64,000 nt of DNA from Alienimonas chondri. Its GTDB lineage: Bacteria > Planctomycetota > Planctomycetia > Planctomycetales > Planctomycetaceae. This document shows, piece by piece, positions 24,376 through 33,470 of this stretch; the stretch's first letter is position 1, and each line of letters starts with the position of its first letter. The notes under the pieces were generated by a model. That model was given only the letters and a program-made list of their open reading frames with translations. It had not been told where the DNA came from and did no database searches. The stretch is from the NCBI RefSeq assembly GCF_013036045.1, contig NZ_WTPX01000004.1, positions 1 to 64,000 on the forward strand. The letters are read 5' to 3'. The position numbers were made by a program, and so were the translations under genes.

Positions 24376-25986
24376 ATGTCGAAGTCCATGGACGATATCA
24401 CCTCGCTCGCCAAGCGGCGGGGGTTCGTGTTTCAGGACTCCGACATCTACGGCGGTCAGCAGGGTTTCTGGGATTACGGCCCGCTGGGCACGCTGCTGAA
24501 GCGGAACGTCCGCGACGCCTGGTGGCGTGACGCCGTCAGCGAGCACAACGAACTGATCGCCCCCGCGGGCGCCCCGGAAGCGTTTCAGATGGTCGGCGTG
24601 GAGACGGCGATCATCATGCACCCGCGGGTCTGGAAATCCTCGGGGCACTACGACCTGTTCCACGACTTCATGGCGGACTGCAAAGGCTGCAAAGCCCGCT
24701 TCCGCACCGACCAGGTCGCCGTGTGCGCGGCCGTCACCGCCGGCGGGGAGGTCGCCGCGGCGGAAGCCTTCATGCCGACGGACGAGACTCCCAACCTCTC
24801 CAAAACAAAGCAAAAACGCCTCGATAAGAAGACCGGCGAGGGCGGCGAAGTCATCCGCACCGACTTGCAGGCGTTCACGAAACGCTTCCCGGACGCTCCC
24901 CTGCCGAACTGCCCGACCTGCGGCGGCGATCTGACGGAGCCGCGAGAGTTCAACCTGATGTTTAAAACGACCCTCGGGGCGCTGGGCGGCGAGGACGACG
25001 CGGCGTTCCTGCGGCCGGAGACGGCTCAGGGGATGTTCGTGAACTATAAGAACGTGCTCGACAGCTCCCGGGTGAAGCTGCCGTTCGGGATCTGTCAGGT
25101 CGGCAAGAGCTTCCGCAACGAGATCACTCCGCGGAACTTCACCTTCCGCAGCCGTGAATTCGAGCAGATGGAGATTGAATTCTTCTGCCGCCCGGACGCT
25201 TCCGATCAGTGGTATCAGTACTGGCGCGACCGCCGCTTCCGCTGGTACACCGACCACGGCATCAGCGAATCGAACCTCATCCTGCGGGAGCACCATCAGG
25301 AGGAACTGGCCCACTACTCCGTGGGCACCGCGGATATCGAATATAAATTCCCGTTCCTCGCCGAGGGCGAATACGGCGAACTGGAAGGCGTCGCCCATCG
25401 CGGGGACTTCGACCTCCGCAGTCATTCCGAAGGCAAGCTGGTCAACCGCGACGGCAAGCTGGAAGTGGAACTGGGTGAGGACGGCAAGCCGAAACATCCC
25501 GGCAGCGGGAAGTCGCTCGATTACTTCGACGCGGAGACCAAGGAGAAGTTCGTTCCGCACGTCATCGAACCCAGCGCCGGCGCCGACCGGGCCACGCTGG
25601 CCTTCCTCTGCGAAGCCTACGAGGTGGACGAGGCGCCGGACGAGAAGGGCAAGATGCAGTCCCGCACCGTGCTGCGGTTCCATCCGAAGATCGCCCCGGT
25701 GAAGGCCGCCGTCTTCCCGCTGGTCAAAAAGGACGGCATGCCGGAGAAGGCCGCGGAGATCTACGGCGCCCTCAAACGCGCCGGCCTCGAGGTCGCCTAC
25801 GATCAGCAGGGCGCCGTCGGACGCCGTTACCGGCGCCAGGACGAGATCGGCACGCCGGTCTGCGTCACGGTCGACGGCGAAACGCTCGAGAACGGCACCG
25901 TGACCGTCCGCGACCGCGACACGCTCGAACAGTCCCGCATCCCGGCGAACGAGGTGACCGCCTTCGTGCAGGACAAAATCGGCTGA
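24376..25986 (+). CDS. glyS: Glycyl-tRNA synthetase, single-chain (dimeric) type
   Basis: Class II synthetase charging tRNA-Gly. The single polypeptide of eukaryote/archaeal/Gram-positive type has FVFQDSDIYGGQQGFWDYGPLG at the N-terminus, motif 2 region GKSFRNEITPRNFTFRSREFEQME, an inserted CPTCGG zinc-like site, and the anticodon-binding domain ending AFVQDKIG. ATG 24376 (MSKSMDDITSLAKRR) gives 536 residues; the frame extends to 24184 only through the intergenic repeat. Confidence 0.95.
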   Translation: MSKSMDDITSLAKRRGFVFQDSDIYGGQQGFWDYGPLGTLLKRNVRDAWWRDAVSEHNELIAPAGAPEAFQMVGVETAIIMHPRVWKSSGHYDLFHDFMADCKGCKARFRTDQVAVCAAVTAGGEVAAAEAFMPTDETPNLSKTKQKRLDKKTGEGGEVIRTDLQAFTKRFPDAPLPNCPTCGGDLTEPREFNLMFKTTLGALGGEDDAAFLRPETAQGMFVNYKNVLDSSRVKLPFGICQVGKSFRNEITPRNFTFRSREFEQMEIEFFCRPDASDQWYQYWRDRRFRWYTDHGISESNLILREHHQEELAHYSVGTADIEYKFPFLAEGEYGELEGVAHRGDFDLRSHSEGKLVNRDGKLEVELGEDGKPKHPGSGKSLDYFDAETKEKFVPHVIEPSAGADRATLAFLCEAYEVDEAPDEKGKMQSRTVLRFHPKIAPVKAAVFPLVKKDGMPEKAAEIYGALKRAGLEVAYDQQGAVGRRYRRQDEIGTPVCVTVDGETLENGTVTVRDRDTLEQSRIPANEVTAFVQDKIG

Positions 25987-26109
25987 TCGAAACGGTTTTA
26001 GAACCGGTCCGAGGATTTGGGCGCCCGGCGCGGGTGGGGGTCGCACCGATTGCTTGTGCCTCCTCCAACGGTGAAAATAGAGCCTCATTCCTCAGAACGG
26101 TCGCCGGAA

Positions 26110-27414
26110 ATGTCTCCCCTCACCCAGTTCCGGCCGCTCCTCGCCGCAGCGGCCTTATCAGCGGTCGGCTTCTGCGCATCCGCAGAGACGGCCGCGGCGC
26201 AGGGGACCGGCATCACCGGCTCCTTGCCGGACAGCCATCCCATGAAGGACGGCGGCACCGGCGAGGGACCGTTCGGGGCCACCGGCTCCTTCACCCGCTC
26301 CGGCGGCGGCATCGGAGGGATCGGCTCCGGCGGCCTTCGCGGCGGCTTCGGCGGAAGGGGATATCTCGGCGGTTCCCGGTTCGGCTATGGAAACTATTAC
26401 GGCTTCGGAAACTACTACGGATACGGCGGGGGGGCCGCTTACTACCCCTACGGCATCGGGTCGTACGCCAACCCGGTCGTGGGGCTGAATCAGGGCGGCG
26501 CCTACCTCGTGCCCGGTCCGGTGCCGTATTACGGCCTCGGTTACGGCGGCTACGGATATGGGCTGGGCAATAATTACCTCGGCTATCCGGCGTACGGCGG
26601 GCGGTACACGAACTACGGCGGCAACCCCAACGCCTTCACGATGGGTCCGCACCGCAACTCGGGCGCCGGCTTCAACTCCGGATTCAACGGCGCCGGTTTG
26701 GACGTCGCCGGGCCGGCGGTCGGCCCGCTCGGCGCCGGGCCGAACCCGGCGTTGGACGAAGCGTTCCGCGAGCAGGCCGATCGCTGGCGGGCGCCGATCG
26801 ATCTCGGCGACGCCGGCCCGCTTCCCGGCGTCCCCCGGCCCGCGGATGAACGGGAACTCGCCGAAGCCCTCCGCGATGAACGAGCGGCTGACGAAGCGTT
26901 CTCCCGACTCGATTATCGCAAGGCTCTCACCCTCTATCGCCGGGCCGCGGACGTCGCCCCGACGCGCGGCGAGCCGCTCTACAAATCCGCCTTCGCTCGC
27001 ATCGCCCTCGGTCAGTTTGCCGCCGCGGGCGAGGAGCTGCGGCGGGCGGTCGCATTGAATCCCGCCCTGCCCACGACCGGACCGACCCTGCGGGAGATGT
27101 TCGGGCCGGATCACTCCATCGCTCGGACCGCGGCGTTGGGCGGAGTGGCGGAACATGCCCGTGCGGACGTCCGCGATCCGGATCGGCTGTTCCTGCTCGG
27201 CGCGGCGATGCACGCCAACGGCGACGACCGCGCCCGCGAGATCTTTGAAGCCGCCTGGCGGCTCACCGGCGGTCGCCCCCACCTCCGGCCGTATCTCGAT
27301 CCGGTCAAAGTGAACTTCGGCTCCCCCGCCGGCTCCCCCGCTGATCTGGCTCCCCTCGCGGCGCCGGCGCCGGCGGAGAGCCCCGCGTCCGATGCCGACG
27401 AGCCGACCGTTTGA
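26110..27414 (+). CDS. Secreted Gly/Tyr-rich protein with C-terminal TPR-like repeats
   Basis: 434 residues. A Sec-type signal (residues 1 to about 31, ending TAAAQ) is followed by a long Gly-, Tyr- and Asn-rich stretch (about 55-200; repeated GYGNYY, GYGGYGYG, GGNP units) with no globular look. A helical part (about 240-400) then reads YRKALTLYRRAADVAPTRGEPLYKSAFARIALGQF, typical of tetratricopeptide repeats. ATG 26110 was chosen because it starts a clean signal peptide; the frame is open to 26017. The downstream glycosyltransferase overlaps by 4 bases (TTGA). Family unrecognised. Confidence 0.75.
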   Translation: MSPLTQFRPLLAAAALSAVGFCASAETAAAQGTGITGSLPDSHPMKDGGTGEGPFGATGSFTRSGGGIGGIGSGGLRGGFGGRGYLGGSRFGYGNYYGFGNYYGYGGGAAYYPYGIGSYANPVVGLNQGGAYLVPGPVPYYGLGYGGYGYGLGNNYLGYPAYGGRYTNYGGNPNAFTMGPHRNSGAGFNSGFNGAGLDVAGPAVGPLGAGPNPALDEAFREQADRWRAPIDLGDAGPLPGVPRPADERELAEALRDERAADEAFSRLDYRKALTLYRRAADVAPTRGEPLYKSAFARIALGQFAAAGEELRRAVALNPALPTTGPTLREMFGPDHSIARTAALGGVAEHARADVRDPDRLFLLGAAMHANGDDRAREIFEAAWRLTGGRPHLRPYLDPVKVNFGSPAGSPADLAPLAAPAPAESPASDADEPTV

Positions 27415-28175
27415 GCGATGTTCCGGCCGAAGGCGCCGCCCCTGTTCTCGCGGCGCGGGCCGATCGCATTCAGGTGGTGCTGTGTACATATAACGAACGG
27501 GAGAACGTCCCCGACCTCGCCGCCGCGATTCTCGCGGTCGATGATCGGTTGGATGTGCTCGTGGTCGACGACGATTCGCCTGACGGCACCGCCGCCGCGG
27601 TGGAGGAACGCTTCACGGAGAACCCTCGGGTCTCAGTCTCGGTGCGGCAGCACGAACGAGGCCTGGGCAGCGCCACGCTCGCCGGACTGCGGGCCGCTCT
27701 CGCCGACGGCTACGGCGCTGTCGTCACGATGGACGCCGACTGGTCGCATCACCCCCGCCATCTCCCGGCGCTGCTGGCTGTGCTGGAGACCCACGAAATG
27801 GCGATCGGCAGCCGCTACGTCCCCGGCGGGGCCATTGAAGGCTGGCCGCTGAAGCGACTTGTGATGAGCCGTGCGATCAACATCTACAGTCGCGCGCTGC
27901 TGGGTTTGACACAGCGTGATTGCAGCGGCGCCTATCGCGCGTTCCGACGCGAACTGTTGAACCGTGTCGACTTCGAGGCGATCCGCTCGACCGGCTACTC
28001 CTTCATGGAAGAGTTTCTCTACCGCTGCGTCGCCGCGGGGGCGACCGTTGCGGAAACGCCGGTCACGTTTACGGATCGCGCGATCGGCCACTCGAAGATC
28101 AACGGACGCGAAGCGATCGCCGCCCTGTGGACGCTCGGCGGGGTCGGTCGAGATCGGCTTTTCCGCCGCGGTTGA
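27411..28175 (+). CDS. GT2 glycosyltransferase, polyprenol-phosphate mannosyltransferase-like
   Basis: 254 residues, one GT-A domain. Seen: VVLCTYNERENV, VLVVDDDSPDGTA, ERGLGSATLAGL, MDADWSHHP (the DxD-type metal site) and the dolichyl-phosphate-mannose synthase block GSRYVPGGAIEGWPLKR with YRAFRRE. There is no C-terminal membrane domain, like soluble DPM1. The likely start is a TTG at 27411 overlapping the previous stop. Donor and acceptor are not provable. The coupling to the secreted Gly/Tyr-rich protein raises the possibility that it acts on that protein, which is only inference. Confidence 0.85.
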   Translation: MSDVPAEGAAPVLAARADRIQVVLCTYNERENVPDLAAAILAVDDRLDVLVVDDDSPDGTAAAVEERFTENPRVSVSVRQHERGLGSATLAGLRAALADGYGAVVTMDADWSHHPRHLPALLAVLETHEMAIGSRYVPGGAIEGWPLKRLVMSRAINIYSRALLGLTQRDCSGAYRAFRRELLNRVDFEAIRSTGYSFMEEFLYRCVAAGATVAETPVTFTDRAIGHSKINGREAIAALWTLGGVGRDRLFRRG

Positions 28176-28227
28176 TCGCTGGTCAGCGGGGCGCCGGAGA
28201 GGGAAGCGAGAGACTGAAGGCTTCGCT

Positions 28228-28875
28228 CTACCCGCGACCCACCGGGATCAATTTCGGAATCGGCAGCTTCAATCCCACCACCGCCCCGTGCCGGGACTGA
28301 AGATCGCGGAACCGGCTGTTCAGAAAGCGATCCACCCAACCCGGCGGACCGGCTTCGAGGTAACGCTCGGCGAGCACCGCCATCTCGGCGTCGTACTGCG
28401 CCTGCGAGTGCGAATGGGCATAGCAGCGGCCGGGAAACCGACGGATATCGCCGTCGAACGCCGGGCTGACGTGGTGCAACTCGTGCAGCACCGTGGTCAG
28501 CTTCTCCTTCGGCACGTGGTCCAGAAACCGCGGGAGATAGAACGTGAGCACGTACAGCAGTTCGACCTCGCCGTCGTGCAGCGTCGGGGCCGCGTAGGTC
28601 ACGCCGCGACGCACCGTCGTCGCCGAGCCGCCCTCGAATCGCAGCGGGGTCAGCTTGGCCTGCAAGCCGTGCGGCACCCGCTTCTTGGCCTGGGCGAACG
28701 TCACCGCGACCCGACGCATGTCGATATGCGCAAACTCCGGCAGCGAATCGCACACGTCCTCGCACAACCGCCGCATCGTCAACGTGAAGTCGAACGGTTC
28801 CGACTGCTTCGATCCCTGAACCGCGGACCGGGCGGCACGATCGACCCGCAGGCGGCGACGCGGGGGAGGAGACAC
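28228..28875 (-). CDS. Putative metallopeptidase-like protein with HExxH
   Basis: About 215 residues from a GTG at 28875; the frame is open to 29355 but there it only shadows rplQ. An ATG at 28776 is a possible shorter start. The core LTTVLHELHHVSPAFDGD contains HELHH (131-135 in this numbering), followed by a conserved-looking RCYAHSHSQAQYD with further histidines. No signal peptide is evident, so it may be cytosolic. I recognise no named family with certainty. It is the last - strand gene before the convergent GT2 gene. Confidence 0.7.
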   Translation of the reverse strand: MSPPPRRRLRVDRAARSAVQGSKQSEPFDFTLTMRRLCEDVCDSLPEFAHIDMRRVAVTFAQAKKRVPHGLQAKLTPLRFEGGSATTVRRGVTYAAPTLHDGEVELLYVLTFYLPRFLDHVPKEKLTTVLHELHHVSPAFDGDIRRFPGRCYAHSHSQAQYDAEMAVLAERYLEAGPPGWVDRFLNSRFRDLQSRHGAVVGLKLPIPKLIPVGRG

Positions 28876-29048
28876 GGCAAACGCTCGACGAACGCGGGGC
28901 GGGGCGTAGTTTAGCAACGTCCCCCACCATCGCGCGAACCCGGATCGCGGCGCCGGGCGCCCCCCTCTCCGGACAGACCCGGCCGAGCCCGGCGTGCGGA
29001 CGACAGAACGCTTGCCCGGATCGAATGTCGCGTGATCTCCAACGCGAA

Positions 29049-29079
29049 GCGTCCCGGACCCTGAGGGGATCCGGGACGC
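29049..29079 (-). terminator. Candidate terminator hairpin after rplQ
   Basis: Arms gcgtcccgga and tccgggacgc are exact complements with an 11-base loop, lying 32 bases downstream of the rplQ stop on the transcribed side. No U-run follows, so it is weak as a factor-independent terminator, but the position at the end of the ribosomal cluster fits. Confidence 0.45.
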
Positions 29080-29110
29080 GGGCGACGTCGGCTGAGAGTC
29101 GTCGACGATT

Positions 29111-29866
29111 TCAGTCCTTCGGCAGGGAGCCGTCCGGTTCGTTCCGCGGCTGCTCGTCGGCCGCGGCGCCGGCGGCGGCTTCGCCTTCGGCGGTCTCCGG
29201 AGCTTCCGGCGGGGGGCCGGAGGCGTCCGCGTCGTCGCTGGGCGGTTCGGTCGACTCTTCAGCGGTCGTCTCATCGGCGACGACCTTCGGCGCGTCGTCG
29301 CGGACCACGGGGGCGGTCCGCTTCTTGCCGGAGCGGCTGCGAGCGTCCGATTCACCGACGAATTCGATCATCGCCTGCTCGCCGCCGTCGCCCAACCGCC
29401 GAGCGGCCAGACGGACGATGCGGGTGTAGCCGCCGGGGCGGTTCTCGAACCGATCGGCCAGTTCCTCGAACAGGATGTCGACCGCTTCGTCATCCCGCAG
29501 CCGGCTGAACGCCCGGCGACGCAAGGCGACGTACGGCGCCCGGGCCGCGGTCCAGTTCCGCCAACCTTCGCCCTCACGCCACTCCTTGTACTCCGCGGAG
29601 CCTCTCTCCGCCGTCGTGGCGAACTCTTCCGCCTTGGCGGCGGCGATCTTCGCCTTCTTGCCGATCGTGATCAGCTTCTCCAGGAACGGACGCAGCTCCT
29701 TGGCCTTCGGCGTGGTCGTCACGATCCGGCCGCTGACCAACGGGGCGCCGGGCTCGTCCGGGTCGATCCGCAGGGTGCGAATCAGGCTGCACGCCATGTT
29801 CTTGAACATGGCCTTGCGGTGCGAGGCGTTCCGGCCGAGTTTGCGGCCACGCATGCGGTGACGCAT
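29111..29866 (-). CDS. rplQ: Ribosomal protein bL17 with long acidic tail
   Basis: Large-subunit protein near the tunnel exit. The N-terminus [24 protein letters not shown] and [24 protein letters not shown] are typical. At 251 residues it is about twice the usual length: there is an internal insertion ([23 protein letters not shown]) and a tail of about 80 residues rich in Ala, Glu, Asp and Pro. Last gene of the cluster, after rpoA. Confidence 0.95.
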   Translation of the reverse strand: MRHRMRGRKLGRNASHRKAMFKNMACSLIRTLRIDPDEPGAPLVSGRIVTTTPKAKELRPFLEKLITIGKKAKIAAAKAEEFATTAERGSAEYKEWREGEGWRNWTAARAPYVALRRRAFSRLRDDEAVDILFEELADRFENRPGGYTRIVRLAARRLGDGGEQAMIEFVGESDARSRSGKKRTAPVVRDDAPKVVADETTAEESTEPPSDDADASGPPPEAPETAEGEAAAGAAADEQPRNEPDGSLPKD

Positions 29867-29986
29867 GGGAGAGCTTTCGTCTGAGGTTCAGGGGGAGGGA
29901 AGGGAACCCGGCTCAAAGGGAGAGCGCGGGTTGGGGTCCGGGGCGAACGATTCGCCCCGACCGATCGGCCGGTGGACTTCAAGCAA

Positions 29987-30018
29987 TAACGCTGAGGCCC
30001 GGCCGGGCCTCAGCGTTA
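29987..30018. repeat. Palindrome family A, copy 3, rpoA-rplQ gap
   Basis: Perfect 32-base palindrome, arms taacgctgaggcccgg (29987-30002) and complement. Compared with the other copies, several positions differ but are changed symmetrically in both arms. It is 17 bases past the rpoA stop, inside the operon. Confidence 0.9.
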
Positions 30019-30035
30019 CGAAACGAATCAGTGAA

Positions 30036-31040
30036 TCAGGTGCGGGCCGGGACGCGCATCCCGAGTCGCAGGCCGTGCTGCTGGAGTTGCTCGCGGACCT
30101 CGACGAGGGTCGTCTCGCCGAAGTTGCGGACCTGAAGCAGCTCGTCTTCGTTCTTGCTGACGAGATCGCGGACGCTGTTGATGCCTTCGCTCTCGAGGCA
30201 GTTCGTCGCCCGGACGCTCAGTTCCAGCTCGGCGAGGCTCATATTGAGCTTCTCTTCCAACTCCTGATCGACGGGGCTGTAGCCAGTCTCGTCCATCATC
30301 CGCCGCAGGCCGCTCTCCGGCGGCATCAGCGGGCCGGGCTCGCGGTAGTTGATGAACGGGTTGAGGTGCTTGCGAAGGATCTTGGAGGCTTCGACCAGCG
30401 CCATCTCCGGGGTGATGGTGCCGTCGGTCCAGACTTCCAGGATCAGCCGGTCGTAGTTCGTCCGCTGACCGACGCGCGTCTCTTCGATCCGATAACGCAC
30501 GCGCGTCACCGGGCTGAAGATGGCGTCCAGCGGGATCGTGCCGGGTTCCGGATCCCGCTCGTAAAACTCGGCCGCCTGCACGTAGCCGCGACCGTTGTTG
30601 ACGGCCATCTCCGCGACGAAGGAGACGTCCTCGGTCAGCGTGGCGATGTGCAGGTCGGTGTTGACGACGTGCACCTGATCGTCGCCGATCACGTCCGCCC
30701 CGGTCACCGGGCCGGCGCCGTGCTTCTCGATCCGCAGAACCTTCTCAGCCGGGCTGTGGTTCTTGACGACGAGGCTCTTGAGGTTCAGGCAGATATCCGT
30801 GACGTCTTCAAGGACGCCGGGGATCGTGCTGAACTCGTGCTGGACTCCCTGCAGCTTCACCTTGCTGACCGCCGAGCCTTCGAGGCTGGAGAGCAGAATG
30901 CGGCGGAGGCTGTTGCCGATCGTGTGGCCGAAGCCTCGCTCAAACGGCTCGACGTGGAACGCGCAGTAAGTATCAGTCAGCGTCTCCCGATCGGAAGTAA
31001 CACTGCTGGGGAGTTCGAGGCCGCGCCAGCGGATACGCAT
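30036..31040 (-). CDS. rpoA: RNA polymerase alpha subunit
   Basis: Core RNA polymerase assembly subunit. Starts [14 protein letters not shown]-terminal domain with [25 protein letters not shown], and C-terminal domain with [33 protein letters not shown] for UP-element and activator contact. 334 residues. The frame is open to 31148 but ATG 31040 matches the family start. It follows rpsK directly, without the usual rpsD between them. Confidence 0.97.
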   Translation of the reverse strand: MRIRWRGLELPSSVTSDRETLTDTYCAFHVEPFERGFGHTIGNSLRRILLSSLEGSAVSKVKLQGVQHEFSTIPGVLEDVTDICLNLKSLVVKNHSPAEKVLRIEKHGAGPVTGADVIGDDQVHVVNTDLHIATLTEDVSFVAEMAVNNGRGYVQAAEFYERDPEPGTIPLDAIFSPVTRVRYRIEETRVGQRTNYDRLILEVWTDGTITPEMALVEASKILRKHLNPFINYREPGPLMPPESGLRRMMDETGYSPVDQELEEKLNMSLAELELSVRATNCLESEGINSVRDLVSKNEDELLQVRNFGETTLVEVREQLQQHGLRLGMRVPART

Positions 31041-31236
31041 AAAATCAAGACCTGGGTGGGGTCGGCGGGGGGCGGGCCGCCGGCGGTCCTCACATTGACC
31101 GACCGGACGGGAATCGCCGCGGACCCCTCGCGGAGCCGCGGCGAGCAACGAAGCGGGCCGAATCCCTGGCCTCGCTCATGCGTCCGCGGCGGCTCGACCC
31201 GGACCAAGCGGGAGCGAGCGGCGAACGCGGGGGCCG

Positions 31237-31617
31237 TCAGACGCGCCGCTTCTTGGGCGGGCGACAGCCGTTATGCGGCAGGGGAGTTACGTCCTCGATG
31301 CTCTTGATCGACAGCCCCGGAATTTGCAGACCGGTGATCGCGGACTCACGGCCGCTGCCGGGGCCCTTCACCTTGACCTCCATCTCTTTGACGCCGAACT
31401 TCGCCGCCCGCTCCGCACAGCTCTCCGCGGCCCGCTGGGCGGCGTAGGGCGTGCTCTTGCGAGAACCCTTGAAGTTCATCGTTCCGGCGGTCGCCCAGCA
31501 CAACACGTCGCCGTTGGTGTCGGCGATCGTCACCGTGGTGTTATTGAACGTCGCCTTGATGTGGGCCACGGCCCGACTGACGTTGCGACGGACGCGTTTG
31601 CGTTTGACTTTTGCCAC
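31237..31617 (-). CDS. rpsK: Ribosomal protein uS11
   Basis: 126 residues of usual length. [27 protein letters not shown] and the basic C-terminus [18 protein letters not shown] are typical of this platform protein of the small subunit. It is separated from rpsM by 74 bases and from rpoA by 196 bases. Confidence 0.97.
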   Translation of the reverse strand: MAKVKRKRVRRNVSRAVAHIKATFNNTTVTIADTNGDVLCWATAGTMNFKGSRKSTPYAAQRAAESCAERAAKFGVKEMEVKVKGPGSGRESAITGLQIPGLSIKSIEDVTPLPHNGCRPPKKRRV

Positions 31618-31691
31618 GGGTGCGGGACTGAGCTGCTAAATCGAGGGGAGGAGAAACGAACGCGACCGAACTGCGGACCGGGTCGAACGAC

Positions 31692-32078
31692 CTAGTGCCG
31701 CATGTCCTTAACACCCTTCTTGCCGGCAACGGTCTTCTTGCCGCCCTTGCGAGTCCGGGCGTTGGTCTGGGTCCGCTGACCGCGAACCGGAAGGCCGCGG
31801 CGATGCCGAATACCGCGGTAACAGCCGATCTCACGCAGGCGAGAGATATCCCCGGCAACCTGACGCCGCAGAGCGCCCTCGATCGTGTACGACTTATCGA
31901 GCAGGTTGTTGATCTGGGAAATCCCCTCTTCGCCGATCTCGCCCGCCTTGACGCGCGGATCCAACTCCAGCTGATCGCAGATCTGAATCGCCGTATGCCG
32001 GCCGATGCCGTACAGATAGGTCAGCGAGACGAACGCGGGCTTGTCGTTCGGAATGTCGACGCCCTGGATACGCGGCAT
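31692..32078 (-). CDS. rpsM: Ribosomal protein uS13
   Basis: 128 residues. MPRIQGVDIPNDK, LTYLYGIG, and GCYRGIRHRRGLPVRGQRTQTNARTRKG identify the head protein that contacts the P-site tRNA. The leader contains a hairpin plus CGCTCGCC motif (32100-32122), 21 bases before the ATG. Confidence 0.97.
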   Translation of the reverse strand: MPRIQGVDIPNDKPAFVSLTYLYGIGRHTAIQICDQLELDPRVKAGEIGEEGISQINNLLDKSYTIEGALRRQVAGDISRLREIGCYRGIRHRRGLPVRGQRTQTNARTRKGGKKTVAGKKGVKDMRH

Positions 32079-32099
32079 AACTTCGAGTTGCTGGCGAGA

Positions 32100-32122
32100 G
32101 GCGAGCGAGGGGCGGCAGCCCC
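32100..32122 (-). promoter_or_regulatory. Leader hairpin motif, copy in rpsM leader
   Basis: On the coding strand a ggggc-tgcc-gcccc stem-loop is followed by cgctcgcc. The same arrangement occurs before rpsH, rplX and rplB. Role unknown; a dispersed repeat or a regulatory or processing site are both possible. Confidence 0.5.
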
Positions 32123-32180
32123 AGGTGCGGTAAAAGAGAAAGGAAGCAGCGAACGAGAGCCGCGATCGAATCGACCGCGA

Positions 32181-32297
32181 CTAACCCTGCCGCTGCTTAT
32201 GACGGGGGTTGGCGGTGCAGATCACGTAGACCCGCCCCTTGCGGCGGACCACCTTGCACGACTCGCAGATGCGTTTCACGCTGGCACGAACTTTCAT
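32181..32297 (-). CDS. rpmJ: Ribosomal protein bL36, zinc-binding form
   Basis: A 38-residue protein, [14 protein letters not shown] then [13 protein letters not shown] and PRHKQ. The cysteines at 11, 14 and 27 and the histidine at 32 form the zinc ribbon of the C+ type, implying no dependence on the zinc-free paralogue. It lies between map and rpsM as in many bacteria, but infA, usually beside it, is missing. The 275-base gap upstream carries a candidate promoter. Confidence 0.95.
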   Translation of the reverse strand: MKVRASVKRICESCKVVRRKGRVYVICTANPRHKQRQG

Positions 32298-32435
32298 CGG
32301 ACAGTCCTCACTCTAAAGAGCAACGCGGGCGGGGCGAATGGGGCCGCCCGGGGCGGCGACGAAACAGCGAACTCTGCGGACGCCGGGCATCGCCCTAGAC
32401 GGGAAGCGCCGAGCACGCACAGGGGCGAATCGCCG

Positions 32436-32464
32436 AGTCTAGGCGCCGTCCGCCGGAACCTCAA
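32436..32464 (-). promoter_or_regulatory. Candidate sigma70-type promoter before rpmJ
   Basis: On the - strand TTGAGG (32464-32459), a 17-base spacer and TAGACT (32441-32436) give a reasonable -35/-10 pair about 130 bases upstream of the rpmJ ATG, inside the longest gap of the ribosomal cluster. It would drive rpmJ-rpsM-rpsK-rpoA-rplQ. Planctomycete promoters are not well defined, so this is tentative. Confidence 0.4.
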
Positions 32465-32572
32465 CCGACCCGACGCGAAAACCGTACCGAAATCGCGCGT
32501 CCCGCGGAGTCCGCTGTGCGGACGGCGTGTCCGACCTCCGTATCGGCCGGTCGTCGGTCCGCAAAGCGGATC

Positions 32573-33376
32573 CTACAATGACAGCGGTTCGCCCACGCCG
32601 GCGGTGAGGATCTCGACCCCTCGTTCGGTCAAGGCGACCGTATGTTCGAAATGCACCGCGGCGCCGCCGTCGTCGGTAGTCGCCGTCCACCAATCGTCGT
32701 CGGAGACGCTTACGTCCGGGCTCCCAGCCGTCAGCATCGGCTCGATCGCCAGCGTCAGCCCGGGGATAAGATCGAAGTCCCAATCGTCACGATGTTCGTC
32801 GGGGTAGTTCGGCACCTCCGGCTCCTCGTGCATCGTCCGACCGAGGCCGTGTCCGCTGAATTCTTTCACCACCCCGAAGCCTGCGGCGGCGGCGATCTCC
32901 GCCAAAGGTCCGGCGATCTCGCTCCACCGCTGACGCTTCGGCAACTCACGGAGCGCGAACGCCAACGACTCCCGCCCGCAGTTCATCAACCGGGCATGCT
33001 CCGCAGACGGCTCGCCGACGGCGTAGGTCCAGCCGCTGTCGCCGCACCACCCTCGGATGCGCACGCCGACATCCACGCTGACTAGATCGCCCGCTTTCAG
33101 CACGCGATCCGAGGGGATGCCGTGCACCACCTCTTCGCCCACGCTGATGCAGGTCACCGCGGGGAAGGGAGGACCGTCGCCGTCCGGGTTGGGAAAACCG
33201 AGGAACAGCGGGGAGCCGCCCCGCTTCCGCATCGCCCGCCAGACGGCGTCGTCCAGCTCCCGGGTCGTGACGCCCGGCTTGAGAATCGCCCGAACCGCGT
33301 CATGACACGCAGCGACCGCCGCTCCGGCCGCCCGCATGCGGTCGATCTCGGCGGCGGTCTTCAGCGTGACGGGCAA
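32573..33376 (-). CDS. map: Methionine aminopeptidase, type I
   Basis: Removes the initiator methionine from nascent proteins. 267 residues with the five metal ligands in order: SVDVG, GDSGWT, SGHGLG, IEPM and HFEHTV. No N-terminal zinc finger, so it is the short bacterial form. It sits after secY; adk, commonly between them, is not here. Confidence 0.96.
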   Translation of the reverse strand: MPVTLKTAAEIDRMRAAGAAVAACHDAVRAILKPGVTTRELDDAVWRAMRKRGGSPLFLGFPNPDGDGPPFPAVTCISVGEEVVHGIPSDRVLKAGDLVSVDVGVRIRGWCGDSGWTYAVGEPSAEHARLMNCGRESLAFALRELPKRQRWSEIAGPLAEIAAAAGFGVVKEFSGHGLGRTMHEEPEVPNYPDEHRDDWDFDLIPGLTLAIEPMLTAGSPDVSVSDDDWWTATTDDGGAAVHFEHTVALTERGVEILTAGVGEPLSL

Positions 33377-33386
33377 GGGAGTTAAG

Positions 33387-33465
33387 CGTTGAGAGACCCG
33401 AGTTGAGAGGCGGTCGGCGACGACCCCAGCGTACTCTCAACTCTCACTTCTGAACTCTCAACTCC
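33387..33465. repeat. Inverted and direct word repeats, secY-map gap
   Basis: gttgagag words (33387-33410) are complementary to ctctcaac words (33434-33465), and the latter is itself partly repeated (ctctcaactct... then aactctcaactcc). The low-GC style resembles the repeat at 1332-1403. No gene seen. Confidence 0.5.
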
Positions 33466-33470
33466 ACCCC

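Noticed and set aside
28876-29355. Extension of the HExxH protein into the rplQ region
   Set aside because: It would overlap the 3' end of rplQ in the same direction and is low-complexity Arg/Pro sequence.
32298-32572. Possible infA in the rpmJ-map gap
   Set aside because: The gap is long enough, but no reading frame with an IF-1 pattern was found on the - strand.
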